Shown: positions 9,036-17,600 of the stretch, in pieces | Position numbering within the stretch: position 1 is the first letter of the stretch | Layout of the letters: every line of letters starts with the position of its first letter | Assembly: GCF_004634425.1 (NCBI RefSeq) | Contig: NZ_SBJL01000001.1 | Coordinates: 1,500,046-1,564,045 of the forward strand | DNA from: Vitreimonas flagellata | GTDB lineage: Bacteria > Pseudomonadota > Alphaproteobacteria > Caulobacterales > Aquidulcibacteraceae | Length of the DNA stretch: 64,000 nt | Direction of reading: 5' to 3' | The notes under the pieces: generated by a model | Databases searched by the model: none | The model's input: only the letters and a program-made list of their open reading frames with translations | What the model was told of the DNA's origin: nothing | Program-made: the position numbers and the translations under genes

Positions 9036-9667
9036 TGCGTTCAATATTGCTGTGGGCTGCGCTCTTGGGAGTCGTCGCGTTTCTTGGCGGCTTCTGGAGC
9101 TTCGCGACGCGCGTGCGCACTGAAGCGCCCGAGCCGCCGCAGGCGCAAGCCATCGTCGCACTCACCGGCGGCTCGCTGGAGCGACTCTCAACCGGCGTGC
9201 GTTTGCTTGAAGAGCAAAAAGGCGAGCGGCTCTTGATCTCTGGCGTCAACCGCATCGTCACCGATGACGAGCTTTACGCCGTGCTCAACGTCGATCCCGA
9301 ACTTGGCGCATGCTGCATCGATCTTGGCCGGCGCGCGGAAGATACGCTCGGCAATGCGTCGGAGACGGCGTCCTGGGCGCGCGAGCGGCGCTACACGCAG
9401 CTCATTCTCGTCACCGACGATTATCACATGCCGCGCTCGTACGCGGAACTCTCGCTGGCGATGCCCGAAGCGCAAATCTACGCCTACCCGGTGCGCACAC
9501 GTTTTACCGATCCCGCGCTCTGGCGCAGCGATTGGCCAACAGCCAGCCGGCTCGTCTCGGAATACGTGAAATACCTTGTCATTCGCGGTCGTGAGGCGTT
9601 GATCAGCCTGGGCACGCCCGAGGAAGAGGCGCCGCAGGACGAGACAAAGGCCGACGCACCCGCATGA
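9035..9667 (+). CDS. YdcF/DUF218 family protein
   Basis: A 210-aa protein of the YdcF-like (DUF218) family. An N-terminal hydrophobic helix (about residues 4-24) is followed by a Rossmann-like domain with the family blocks IVALTGGS, LLISGVN, ASETASWARER and ILVTDDYHMPRS. Members such as SanA and ElyC act in envelope maintenance, but the chemical activity is unclear. It overlaps ftsX (TGATG) and the acyltransferase gene (ATGA). The setting suggests an envelope role coordinated with division, which is inference. Confidence 0.88.
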   Translation: MRSILLWAALLGVVAFLGGFWSFATRVRTEAPEPPQAQAIVALTGGSLERLSTGVRLLEEQKGERLLISGVNRIVTDDELYAVLNVDPELGACCIDLGRRAEDTLGNASETASWARERRYTQLILVTDDYHMPRSYAELSLAMPEAQIYAYPVRTRFTDPALWRSDWPTASRLVSEYVKYLVIRGREALISLGTPEEEAPQDETKADAPA

Positions 9668-10404
9668 GACTCATCCGCTCCATCATCTTCGTCATCTGGC
9701 TCTACGCTTCGATGGCCGTGGTCGGTTTGACGTTGTGGCCGTTCGTGCTGATGGACGAGCGTCACGTCTGGACCGCACTCCGCTCATGGGGCCGCGCGAC
9801 AGTGTGGGGCCTGCGCTGGATCGTGGGCGCACGTGTTTCGTTTGAAGGCTTAGAGCATGTGCCGCAAGGCGGCGCGCTGATCGCGATGAAGCACCAATCC
9901 ATGCTCGACACGGTGGCGCCTGCGCTGTTTTTGTCGCGCCCTGTCTATGTATACAAAGCCGAGCTCGGCGGCACGCCAGTGATGGGCGCATACCTCAAGA
10001 AAAATCAAATCGCGGTGGATCGTGGTGGCTACGCGAAGGCGTTGAAAAGCATTGTGCGCGGCGCGCGCGTTGCAGTCGCCAAGGGCGGCCAAGTGCTGAT
10101 CTTCCCGGAAGGCACGCGCCAAGAAGTCGATGCGCCACCGGACTACAAGCCGGGCATTGCCGCGATGTACAAGGACCTTGGCATTCCGGTCACGCCCGTC
10201 GCCTGCAACACCGGACTCATCTGGAAGCCAAAGGGCATCATGCGCAGCCCCGGCCACGTCACTTTCAAAGTGTTGCCGGCCATTCCGCCCGGCCTGCCGC
10301 GCGAGGAATTCATGCGTGAACTTGAAGAGCGGATCGAAAGCGAGAGCCAAGCGTTATTGCCGCCCGAGAAGCGGCGCAAAGCGCAACCAGCGGCGGCGGC
10401 ATGA
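9664..10404 (+). CDS. plsC: 1-acyl-sn-glycerol-3-phosphate acyltransferase
   Basis: Membrane-bound acyltransferase (246 aa) expected to acylate lysophosphatidic acid to phosphatidic acid. The HX4D catalytic motif is present as KHQSMLDT and the second family block as FPEGTRQ. An N-terminal hydrophobic helix (about residues 5-30) precedes the domain. A third block (IPVTPVACNTGLIW) lines the acceptor pocket in the family. It overlaps both neighbours by four bases in the ftsEX-containing run. Substrate preference is not visible. Confidence 0.9.
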   Translation: MRLIRSIIFVIWLYASMAVVGLTLWPFVLMDERHVWTALRSWGRATVWGLRWIVGARVSFEGLEHVPQGGALIAMKHQSMLDTVAPALFLSRPVYVYKAELGGTPVMGAYLKKNQIAVDRGGYAKALKSIVRGARVAVAKGGQVLIFPEGTRQEVDAPPDYKPGIAAMYKDLGIPVTPVACNTGLIWKPKGIMRSPGHVTFKVLPAIPPGLPREEFMRELEERIESESQALLPPEKRRKAQPAAAA

Positions 10405-11405
10405 ACAAAAAATATCTCTGGCTGGCCATTCCGTGGGCGGTCGCTCTGCTGCTCGCGGGCGGCTGGGCGCTCTATTGGAACACTGTCGCCGGCGAAGCCG
10501 AACGCCGCTTGAATGCAGCGATCGCTGAACAGCAAGCGGATGGCGCCACGGCAAGCATTGGCTCGATCTCGCGTCACGGCTTTCCCGCCATCATGCGCTT
10601 GCAGCTCAATGAAGTGTCGTACGCCCCCGCTCGCGGCGGCTGGCGCGCGCGCACCGATCGCGTCGACCTGCACATCAATCTGATGAACACCGAGCACGTG
10701 ACGATCAAAGCTGAGGCGCCGATCGCCATCGCGCGCGAAGATGGGTCGGTCACCAATGTCGCGGCCGACACGATCATCGGCAGCTTCCGCACCGCCAACG
10801 GCGCGCTCGCGCAAGCCGGCGTCGAAGCCGACAATATGACTCTTGATGATCCGAACGAAGACGGCGTGCTCACTGCACGCAAGCTCGTCATCAATGTGCG
10901 CCCAGATGCCCGCGCGGCGGGCGAGTATCAATTGTCGTTCGACGCAACCGAGCTTCTGCTGCCGCGCCCGGTGCGCAGTTTCGAGGCGTTCGGCCAAGAG
11001 GTTGCGGCGCTCCGCGCGGCGATCGTGATCGAGCAAGGCGCTGCCCTTCTTGAGTCCGCACCAGGCGATCCAACAGGTCCGTGGCGCGAAGCGGGCGGGC
11101 GTTTGCGCTTTGAAGCGCTGGCCCTGAATTGGGGACCATTGCAGGCCACCGGCACAGGCTTCGGCGGCCTCGATTCCGAGCGCCGCCTCACCGGCGATCT
11201 GGAACTCCCGATCGAAGAACCCGCACCGATTTTCACCGCTCTCGCACAGGCGCCCGACACCAGCGAAGACGCGCGCCGCGCCTTAGGTCTCCTCGCCGCC
11301 GCCTTCGCCATCAGCGGCGACGACATCGATCTCGATGTGGAAGCGGAAGGCGGTGTGCTGCGGCTCGAAGGGCTCAGCGTGCGCGAGCTGCCGCCTGTTT
11401 ACTAG
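10401..11405 (+). CDS. DUF2125 family protein
   Basis: A 334-aa protein with one N-terminal membrane helix (about residues 5-25, WLAIPWAVALLLAGGWALYW) followed by a long beta-rich region. The pattern is typical of the DUF2125 family, AsmA/YhdP-like envelope proteins in alphaproteobacteria whose function is unknown. Repeating LDLHINL / LEALALNWG type strands fit an elongated lipid-facing beta structure. It is the last gene of the ftsE-ftsX-ydcF-plsC run, overlapping plsC by ATGA and ending before a terminator-like inverted repeat. Confidence 0.82.
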   Translation: MNKKYLWLAIPWAVALLLAGGWALYWNTVAGEAERRLNAAIAEQQADGATASIGSISRHGFPAIMRLQLNEVSYAPARGGWRARTDRVDLHINLMNTEHVTIKAEAPIAIAREDGSVTNVAADTIIGSFRTANGALAQAGVEADNMTLDDPNEDGVLTARKLVINVRPDARAAGEYQLSFDATELLLPRPVRSFEAFGQEVAALRAAIVIEQGAALLESAPGDPTGPWREAGGRLRFEALALNWGPLQATGTGFGGLDSERRLTGDLELPIEEPAPIFTALAQAPDTSEDARRALGLLAAAFAISGDDIDLDVEAEGGVLRLEGLSVRELPPVY

Positions 11406-11407
11406 AG

Positions 11408-11519
11408 CGGTTTTCGGTTGTCGGGATTCGGGGTTCGGGACGCCTCGGGGATAATTCCGCGCGCGACCACGGCCACCGCCGCCCCCGAAAACCGATCCCC
11501 GAACACCGAAACCGAACCC
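11408..11519. terminator. Inverted repeat between convergent genes
   Basis: The gap between DUF2125 and tyrA, which converge, holds a perfect 10-base inverted pair, CGGTTTTCGG at 11408-11417 and CCGAAAACCG at 11485-11494. Related GGTTCGG/CCGAAC blocks lie around it. A folded transcript from either strand would form a long G-C-rich stem with a large loop. No T-run follows, so it is at best an atypical bidirectional terminator, or a dispersed palindromic repeat. Confidence 0.45.
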
Positions 11520-12437
11520 TTAGTTCTCCCGCCCCCAGTTCGGCGCAGCCGTGTCTTGGCCGGCATCGATAACTTCGCGACGCATCCGGCGGGCGCGGTC
11601 GAAGAGGTCGTAGAGTGTCTTGCCGTCGCCCCAGCGGATCGCGCGCTGCAAAGCCGCAAGGTCTTCCGAAAAACGGCCGAGCACTTCCAGCACCGCTTCG
11701 CGATTGTTCAAAAACACATCGCGCCACATCGTCGGATCGGACGCCGCGATGCGCGTGAAGTCGCGGAAACCTGACGCGGAATATTTCACCACTTCACTTT
11801 CGGTGACGCTCTCAAGATCTTCCGCCATCGCGACGATGTTGAATGCGATCAAGTGCGGCAAATGGCTGACGACCGCGAGCACAACGTCGTGCCGCTCCGC
11901 ATCCATGCGCTCCACATTCGCGCCAAGCGCGCGCCAGAACGCTTCGAGCTTATCGACAGCCTGCGCGTATTCCGGCCGCGTATCTTCAAGCGGCGTCAAA
12001 ATATGCCAGCGGCCTTTGAACAGCGTAGAAAAACCCGCGTCCGGCCCCGAATGCTCCGTACCGGCAATCGGATGGCCTGGCACGTGGAAGGCATGCGCCG
12101 GCACGTGTGTGTTCGTCGCGGAGATCACCGCGCCCTTCACCGAACCCACGTCGGTGACGATTGCGCCGGGCTTCAATCCCGGCGCAGCAGCTTCAAGCGC
12201 ATAGCCCATCGCGCCGACGGGCGTTGCGAGCACAACGAGGTCGGCGCCGGCGACCGCGCTCGCCGCGTCATCGAACACCTCGCCAATCGCCAATTCGCGC
12301 AGCCGCGCCCGCGCCGCTTCACTTGCGTCGTAGAGCGCGACCGAGCCCGCCGCGCCAAATTCCGCCGCGCCGCGCGCTATGGATGCGCCAATAAGGCCAA
12401 CGCCGATGATGGCGATGCGATCGAATACCTGGGTCAT
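11520..12437 (-). CDS. tyrA: Prephenate dehydrogenase
   Basis: NAD(P)-dependent oxidative decarboxylation of prephenate in tyrosine synthesis. The protein has 305 aa with an N-terminal Rossmann motif GVGLIGASIARG, then SVKGAVISA and the substrate-binding segment HPIAGTEHSGPDAG characteristic of the TyrA family. The C-terminal helical dimerisation domain is complete. The ATG at 12437 lies just after the chorismate mutase stop. A TTG six bases further upstream is also possible. No ACT or fused mutase domain is present, so the mutase is supplied by the adjacent gene. Confidence 0.92.
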   Translation of the reverse strand: MTQVFDRIAIIGVGLIGASIARGAAEFGAAGSVALYDASEAARARLRELAIGEVFDDAASAVAGADLVVLATPVGAMGYALEAAAPGLKPGAIVTDVGSVKGAVISATNTHVPAHAFHVPGHPIAGTEHSGPDAGFSTLFKGRWHILTPLEDTRPEYAQAVDKLEAFWRALGANVERMDAERHDVVLAVVSHLPHLIAFNIVAMAEDLESVTESEVVKYSASGFRDFTRIAASDPTMWRDVFLNNREAVLEVLGRFSEDLAALQRAIRWGDGKTLYDLFDRARRMRREVIDAGQDTAAPNWGREN

Positions 12438-12439
12438 GT

Positions 12440-13249
12440 TCAAACGCGCGCGTAGGAGCCGAGCACGCGCACGCTATCGAGGCCCGCACGCGACAGCATC
12501 GCTGCACGCGGATCATCGAGTGCAACGAAACCGTCAACGCGCACCAGCACGCGCGGCTCGGCGCGCGCAATCTCCTTGCCGACCAAGCCCGCTTCGTTCA
12601 GCGCACGCTGCAAACGGTGATGCGGATCGAACGCCAGCAACAACGACACATCGCCGCCCGCCGCCTCATTCGGGCTCGCCGCAAACAAGGCCGCCTCCGG
12701 CTCTTCGCCCGCGCCAAGCAAAGGCAGACCGGCGATCAGATGCAGACTGTGGAAGCGCCGCTCCGTCAGCGCCGGCCACCACGCGCCAACGCCCGGTGCG
12801 GACGGCCATGACGTCACCGCAACGATCGTCTCGGGATTCTCAGCCGCTTTCTGCAGCGCCAGCTGCGGCTCGCCCAAATCCTTGATCCGCGTTCGGGCGC
12901 CGAAATGACGCCGCGCCACATCGAACAAACGCGCCGGATCGCCGCGTCCGCCCCCGACCACGACATCGATCACACGCTGGCGGCGCAGACCCGCCGTCAT
13001 CAAGGCGCGCCACTGCTCCAGCACGAATTCACGATCGAGCGGCGCCGGCGCATTCGCCATTAACCGTCTCAGCATCGCCACTTCGCGCCCAGGGCGCAGC
13101 GGCAGGCCGGTTTGATTGGCTTTCAGCGCCGTCAGTTTGTCGGCCTGCTGCAAGCGTTGCGCGAACAGCGCAAGCAATTGATCGTCGATCTTGTCGATCT
13201 CATTGCGGATCGGTTCGAGCGGATCGCCAGGAGGGGTGACGTCATTCAT
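12440..13249 (-). CDS. Chorismate mutase (AroQ type) with a divergent C-terminal region
   Basis: A 269-aa protein. Residues 5-95 form an AroQ chorismate mutase helix bundle (IRNEIDKIDDQLLALFAQR, then REVAMLRRL), converting chorismate to prephenate. The remaining ~175 residues have an architecture reminiscent of the prephenate dehydratase/ACT part of P-proteins (a FDVARRHFGA segment, later a DVSLLLAFDPHHRLQRALNE segment). The dehydratase TRF signature was not seen, so this part is unassigned. The start is the ATG at 13249; the frame continues upstream without good support. It is cotranscribed with tyrA. Confidence 0.8.
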   Translation of the reverse strand: MNDVTPPGDPLEPIRNEIDKIDDQLLALFAQRLQQADKLTALKANQTGLPLRPGREVAMLRRLMANAPAPLDREFVLEQWRALMTAGLRRQRVIDVVVGGGRGDPARLFDVARRHFGARTRIKDLGEPQLALQKAAENPETIVAVTSWPSAPGVGAWWPALTERRFHSLHLIAGLPLLGAGEEPEAALFAASPNEAAGGDVSLLLAFDPHHRLQRALNEAGLVGKEIARAEPRVLVRVDGFVALDDPRAAMLSRAGLDSVRVLGSYARV

Positions 13250-13371
13250 ACCGCCGCGACCATAACGACCTTTCACGCCGCTCGCCAATCTCCGCGCCAG
13301 ATGCGCGTCATTAACAGGGAGCTGCTCTCCCGGGGGATGCTTAACCGGCGACGCAGTTTATACATTCGCGG

Positions 13372-14538
13372 ATGATTCACGCAGGCGGAGCGGCGGCGGC
13401 GAAGCTTCAGGCGGCTGGGGGCGTACGCACCCTGGCTTTTGAGGCGAATGCAGCGCTGCAACTTTCCAGCGGGGAAACGCTCTCCCCGCTTTCGATCGCT
13501 TTCGAAACGTACGGCGCATTGAACGCCGAACGCACAAATGCAGTGCTGGTATGCCATTCGCTGACAGGCGACCAATTCGTGGCCGGCCCAAACCCGATCA
13601 CGGGACGCCCCGCGTGGTGGCCGCGCATCGTCGGCCCCGGCCGCCCGATCGACACCAATCGATTTTTCGTCGTTTGCACTAATGTGCTCGGCGGCTCGAT
13701 GGGCACGACAGGCCCCGGCTCGCCTGCCGCCGATGGCCAACCGTACGGTCTGCGTTTCCCGCCGATCAGCATCGCCGACACCGTGCGCGCCCAAAGCATG
13801 CTGGTCGAAGCGCTCGGCATTCAGAGCCTCTTCCTTGTCATCGGCCCCGGCATGGGCGGCATGCAGGCGCTGAATTGGGCGAGCGCCTATCCGCGCCGTG
13901 TGTTTGCGTGCGCGACCGTTGCGGCCGCCGCGGCACAGTCCGCGCAGAACATCGCCTTCGCCGAACTCGGCCGCCAAGCGATCATGGCCGATCCTGATTG
14001 GCGAAATGGCAGTTATCTCCAACACGGCGTGCGCCCGAACAAAGGCGCCAATGTCGCGCGCACAGCGACATTGATCGCGGGCCTGCCCGAGAGCGACGTG
14101 CGCGCGAAATTCGACAGCGCCCGCGCCAAGGAGCGTTTCTCCTTCGCGCTCGACAGCGCCGAAGCGCCGCGCGTGCCGAACGGCGGCTTTGTCGATCGCT
14201 TCGACGCCAACTCGTTCCTCTATCTCTCGCGCGCGATGGACGCCTTCGATCTCGGCGCCGATTTCGGCGGGCGCTTGGCCAATGCGTTCCAAGGCGGCGC
14301 GACGCGTCACGCCGTGTTCGCCTTCACCAGCGACTGGCGCTATCCGCCCGAAGAAAGCCGCGCCGTGGCGCGCGCTCTGATCGCTGGCGGCGCCGAAACC
14401 TCTTACGTCGAAATCCAAACCGAAGCCGGCCACGACGCCTATCTCGGCGAAGAGCCGGCGTTTGAATCGGCGCTCACCGGCTTCATCGATTCTGCCGCCA
14501 CCGCGCGCGGCCTGGCGCTGCACGGAGGGGCCGGCTGA
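13372..14538 (+). CDS. metX: Homoserine O-acetyltransferase-like protein lacking the nucleophilic serine
   Basis: Alpha/beta-hydrolase-fold protein (388 aa) of the MetX family, which acetylates homoserine for methionine synthesis. HSLTGDQF, the long NVLGGSMGTTGPGS loop and the C-terminal acid and base of the triad (SDWRYPP, EAGHDAYLG) are present. The nucleophile elbow, normally GGSxGGMQ, reads GPGMGGMQ: Gly160 (GGC at 13849-13851) stands where the catalytic Ser belongs, one base from AGC. The reading frame is otherwise intact and metW follows with a one-base overlap. Activity is therefore doubtful unless another residue substitutes. Confidence 0.88.
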   Translation: MIHAGGAAAAKLQAAGGVRTLAFEANAALQLSSGETLSPLSIAFETYGALNAERTNAVLVCHSLTGDQFVAGPNPITGRPAWWPRIVGPGRPIDTNRFFVVCTNVLGGSMGTTGPGSPAADGQPYGLRFPPISIADTVRAQSMLVEALGIQSLFLVIGPGMGGMQALNWASAYPRRVFACATVAAAAAQSAQNIAFAELGRQAIMADPDWRNGSYLQHGVRPNKGANVARTATLIAGLPESDVRAKFDSARAKERFSFALDSAEAPRVPNGGFVDRFDANSFLYLSRAMDAFDLGADFGGRLANAFQGGATRHAVFAFTSDWRYPPEESRAVARALIAGGAETSYVEIQTEAGHDAYLGEEPAFESALTGFIDSAATARGLALHGGAG

Positions 14539-15170
14539 TGGCGCAACTCGAACTGGTTCATCCAGCGCCTATCGATCTCGACGCACCGTTGAGCGCGCGC
14601 GGCGATCACAACATCATCGCCCAGATGGTCGATGACGGCGCGCGCGTGCTCGATATCGGCAGCGGCGACGGCGCACTGATCACCTTACTCACCCGCGAAG
14701 GCGCCAAAGCGCGCGGCTTGGAGATCGATCCGGCCAAGGTTCATGGCTGCGTGAAGCGTGGCCTGTCCGTCGTGCAAGGCGATGCGGATCGCGATCTCGC
14801 CGCTTTTCCGAGCGCCAGCTTCGAATACGTCGTGTTCTCGCGCTCCCTGCAACGCCTACGCGATCCAGAGGCGGCGCTGCGCGAAGCCGCGCGCATCGGC
14901 GAACGCGTCATCGTCACGATTGCCAATTCAGGCCATTGGAGCGGGCGCTTCGAGCTCATGTTCGGCGGCCGCATCAACAAAGCGCGGCGCGGGCGTGAAA
15001 TTCTGCACCCCATGAGCGTGCGCGATTTCGTGGCGTTGGCGCGCGGCATGCGCATGAGCGTGGAGCGGGCAGTCCCGCTCTCGCGCAACAAGCCGGGGGC
15101 GCCGTTCGCCAAAGTGCTCTGGCGCGCCAATTGGTTCGCCGAAGAAGCCGTCTTCCTGCTGACGCCGTAG
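14538..15170 (+). CDS. metW: Methionine biosynthesis protein MetW
   Basis: A 210-aa class I methyltransferase-fold protein with the SAM-binding motif VLDIGSGDGALI near residue 35 and the family segment REAARIGERVIVTIANSGHW. MetW regularly follows metX and has been proposed to support homoserine O-acetylation in bacteria, so the pairing here is the normal one. The start overlaps the metX stop (TGATG). The conserved C-terminal NWFAEEAVFLL tail is intact. Confidence 0.92.
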   Translation: MAQLELVHPAPIDLDAPLSARGDHNIIAQMVDDGARVLDIGSGDGALITLLTREGAKARGLEIDPAKVHGCVKRGLSVVQGDADRDLAAFPSASFEYVVFSRSLQRLRDPEAALREAARIGERVIVTIANSGHWSGRFELMFGGRINKARRGREILHPMSVRDFVALARGMRMSVERAVPLSRNKPGAPFAKVLWRANWFAEEAVFLLTP

Positions 15171-15176
15171 GCACGC

Positions 15177-16271
15177 ATGAAGCGCCTCGTCATTTGCTGC
15201 GACGGCACTTGGCAACACCTTTACGGCGACGCGCTCACCAATGTCGCGCTGACAGCGCGCGCGGTCTCTTCACGTGACGCGCACGGCCATCCGCAGATCG
15301 TGTTCTATTCAGCGGGCGTCGGCGCCTCGGTTGATGGCCTCAGTCTCTGGCAAGGCATGACCGGCGCCGATCTCGACGACAATTTGCTCGAAGCCTGGAC
15401 GTTCTTGAATCTCAATTACGAGCCCGGCGATCAGCTCTATCTTTTCGGCTTTTCGCGCGGCGCCTACACCGTCCGCAGCTTGGCCGGCCTGCTGCGCAAA
15501 ATCGGCATTCTGCGCCGGGCGCACGTCGACAAGGCGCGCGAGGCGCTCGAAATCTATCGCCACCGCACCATCAGCGCCGACAGCCCTGAAACAGATCGTT
15601 TCCGCCGTGCGCACGCAATTGCGTGGCCGAGGTTGGCTGCACCGTTCACCGCGCCGCCCGTCGATCTGCGCATCCGCTATCTCGGCGTCTGGGACACGGT
15701 GGGCTCACTCGGCATTCCGCGTGTGCTGCCGATCTCGCTTGGGCTGAACAAGCAATACGAGTTTCACGACACAGCGCTTTCGCGCTCCGTCGAACACGCA
15801 CGCCATGCCGTCGCCATAGATGAGCGTCGCGCAGCGTTTGCGCCGACGCTCTGGAGCAATGTCGACAGCTTCAACACGACGGGCGCGCCGGCGCGCGTGG
15901 CGCAAGCCTGGTTTCCCGGAGATCATGGCGGCGTTGGCGGCGGCGCCAATCGCGGGCTATCCAATTGTTCGCTGCTCTGGGTGCTCGAGGGGGCCGAAGC
16001 CGCCGGCCTCTGCATCGCGCGCGAGCCAGGTTCCGTGATCTCCAGCGCACTCGCCGACATCGATCCGATCAACGCCGCACTCAATGCACGCAAAGGCTTC
16101 TCGCTGCTTGGCGCCATGGGGTCACGCTGGCGCAAAGGCCTCAATCGCTTCGAAGACCTGCACGAGACCGCGCTGCTGCGCTGGGCCGGCAATGCGAAAT
16201 ATCGGCCGGCGCCGCTCGAGCCGTTTGCCGCGCAAATCACGGCATCGCTACGCCAGCAGCGCGCCGCTTAA
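15177..16271 (+). CDS. DUF2235 hydrolase-like protein
   Basis: A 364-aa protein starting LVICCDGTWQ, the signature of DUF2235 alpha/beta hydrolases. The nucleophile elbow is GFSRGAYTVRSLAG, with the serine at about residue 98. A YLGVWDTVGSLG block and a later FPGDHGGVGGG block (candidate catalytic Asp and His region) complete the family pattern. The same fold is used by type VI secretion lipase effectors (Tle1), but no secretion genes are nearby. A housekeeping esterase or phospholipase is more likely. It begins six bases after metW; the functional link is unclear. Confidence 0.85.
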   Translation: MKRLVICCDGTWQHLYGDALTNVALTARAVSSRDAHGHPQIVFYSAGVGASVDGLSLWQGMTGADLDDNLLEAWTFLNLNYEPGDQLYLFGFSRGAYTVRSLAGLLRKIGILRRAHVDKAREALEIYRHRTISADSPETDRFRRAHAIAWPRLAAPFTAPPVDLRIRYLGVWDTVGSLGIPRVLPISLGLNKQYEFHDTALSRSVEHARHAVAIDERRAAFAPTLWSNVDSFNTTGAPARVAQAWFPGDHGGVGGGANRGLSNCSLLWVLEGAEAAGLCIAREPGSVISSALADIDPINAALNARKGFSLLGAMGSRWRKGLNRFEDLHETALLRWAGNAKYRPAPLEPFAAQITASLRQQRAA

Positions 16272-17524
16272 AGATACGACAGCCACCAATCGCGCCGTCG
16301 CGCCTTCAACCGCTGCCAATAGCGGCAGACCGGATAGAGCAGCGCGAGCACAACCACCCAAGCCATATAAACCCAAGGCAGGGAAAAGCCGGCGCCAGCA
16401 AGTTTCTCCGGCGCTGTGAACACGTTGATCATATAATTGAACAAGCCGCTCACATCATTGCCCGCCGCTGCGTTCGCCGCGATGGCGAGCAGATGGATGA
16501 GATAGACGTGCAGCAGGTAGAAGAAGAACGGCACCGCGCCGAACGTGTTCAGCACCGATTGCACCATCTTCGGCAATCGCGTCAGCAGCGGCCAGAGAGT
16601 CAGCACGATGCCCAACGTCACCAACGTGAATTGCAGTGAGGGCGGATATTTCTGCACGTCCAGAAACACCATCAGCATCGCGCCCCAGCTCGTCTGCAGG
16701 CGCCAATCCTTCCAATCGCCCTCCGGCCCCGTCGGGAACGACGGATCGCCATAGACCATCGCCAAACGCAGCGCCAAGAACGCCGCGAGCATGGCGAGGC
16801 CGAGATAGAGAATGTTGCGGTCGCGCTTCTCTGATTTGTCGGCGAACACCTCGCCTAGACCATAGCCAAGGGCTGCGATGCCGATCCACGGCAGAATCGG
16901 ATACGCGAACAGACCAATCGGTTGCTCGCCCACAAACACCGGCCCGCCATCGTGCAGGAAGAGCCACAGAGTCTGCGCCAGGCCCGTCAGTTCGCGCGCA
17001 TCGATCGGATCGAGCGCATTGTGCCCGAGCGTGATCACGACGCCGATCGCCAGCACCGCCACGCGCGGCAACCACACGAGCGCGGCCAGCGCGATCATGC
17101 ACCAGCCGATGGCCCAGATCACTTGCAGGAAGAACGGGTACGGGAAGCCGAAATTCCAGCCGAAGCTCAGCACCGTGATCTCAAGAAAGATCAGCCACAG
17201 CCCGCGCGTGAACAGGAAGCGCGAAAGGCTCGGCATCGCCTTGCCGTTGACGAATTGCAGGTAGGCCGACACGCCAGAGAGAAACACGAAGGTCGGCGCG
17301 CAGAGGTGCGTGATCCAGCGCGTCGCGTAGAGCGCGGGCGTCGTTGTGGCCGGATCGAGCAGATTGCCGCCGATCCCGGCCATGCCCGGCCCGCCCAGAA
17401 AATAATCGCGCACGTGGTCCAAGGCCATCAAGACGATGACGAGGCCGCGCAGCATGTCGATTTGCGCGATGCGCGTGCGCGCGTCGTATGATGCTGGCGT
17501 CGCAGCCGTTGCGTGTGCTGTCAT
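16268..17524 (-). CDS. HGSNAT/DUF1624-like multipass membrane acyltransferase
   Basis: A 418-aa integral membrane protein with about ten hydrophobic helices. It begins RIAQIDMLRGLVIVLMALDHVRD, the signature of the heparan-alpha-glucosaminide N-acetyltransferase/DUF1624 group, in which a conserved histidine follows the MALDH motif. Later blocks WITHLCAPTFVFLSG and PWIGIAALGYGLG also fit. Such proteins move an acyl group across the membrane onto a sugar or other acceptor; the acceptor here is unknown. It converges with the DUF2235 gene, overlapping it by four bases. Confidence 0.85.
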   Translation of the reverse strand: MTAHATAATPASYDARTRIAQIDMLRGLVIVLMALDHVRDYFLGGPGMAGIGGNLLDPATTTPALYATRWITHLCAPTFVFLSGVSAYLQFVNGKAMPSLSRFLFTRGLWLIFLEITVLSFGWNFGFPYPFFLQVIWAIGWCMIALAALVWLPRVAVLAIGVVITLGHNALDPIDARELTGLAQTLWLFLHDGGPVFVGEQPIGLFAYPILPWIGIAALGYGLGEVFADKSEKRDRNILYLGLAMLAAFLALRLAMVYGDPSFPTGPEGDWKDWRLQTSWGAMLMVFLDVQKYPPSLQFTLVTLGIVLTLWPLLTRLPKMVQSVLNTFGAVPFFFYLLHVYLIHLLAIAANAAAGNDVSGLFNYMINVFTAPEKLAGAGFSLPWVYMAWVVVLALLYPVCRYWQRLKARRRDWWLSYL

Positions 17525-17600
17525 TGCTCTAGTCCGCCCGCTTTTCAGCGGTAGGACTATGCCTCAGGTCACGCCCAGACGCGACAGCAACGTAACAAAT

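Noticed and set aside
13260..13371. SAM-II or related riboswitch before metX
   Set aside because: The intergenic sequence has a GGGAG/CTCCC hairpin but does not match the conserved SAM-II core as I know it. A covariance-model search would decide.
15177..16271. Type VI secretion lipase effector
   Set aside because: DUF2235 domains occur in Tle1 effectors, but no VgrG, PAAR, immunity or secretion gene is nearby.
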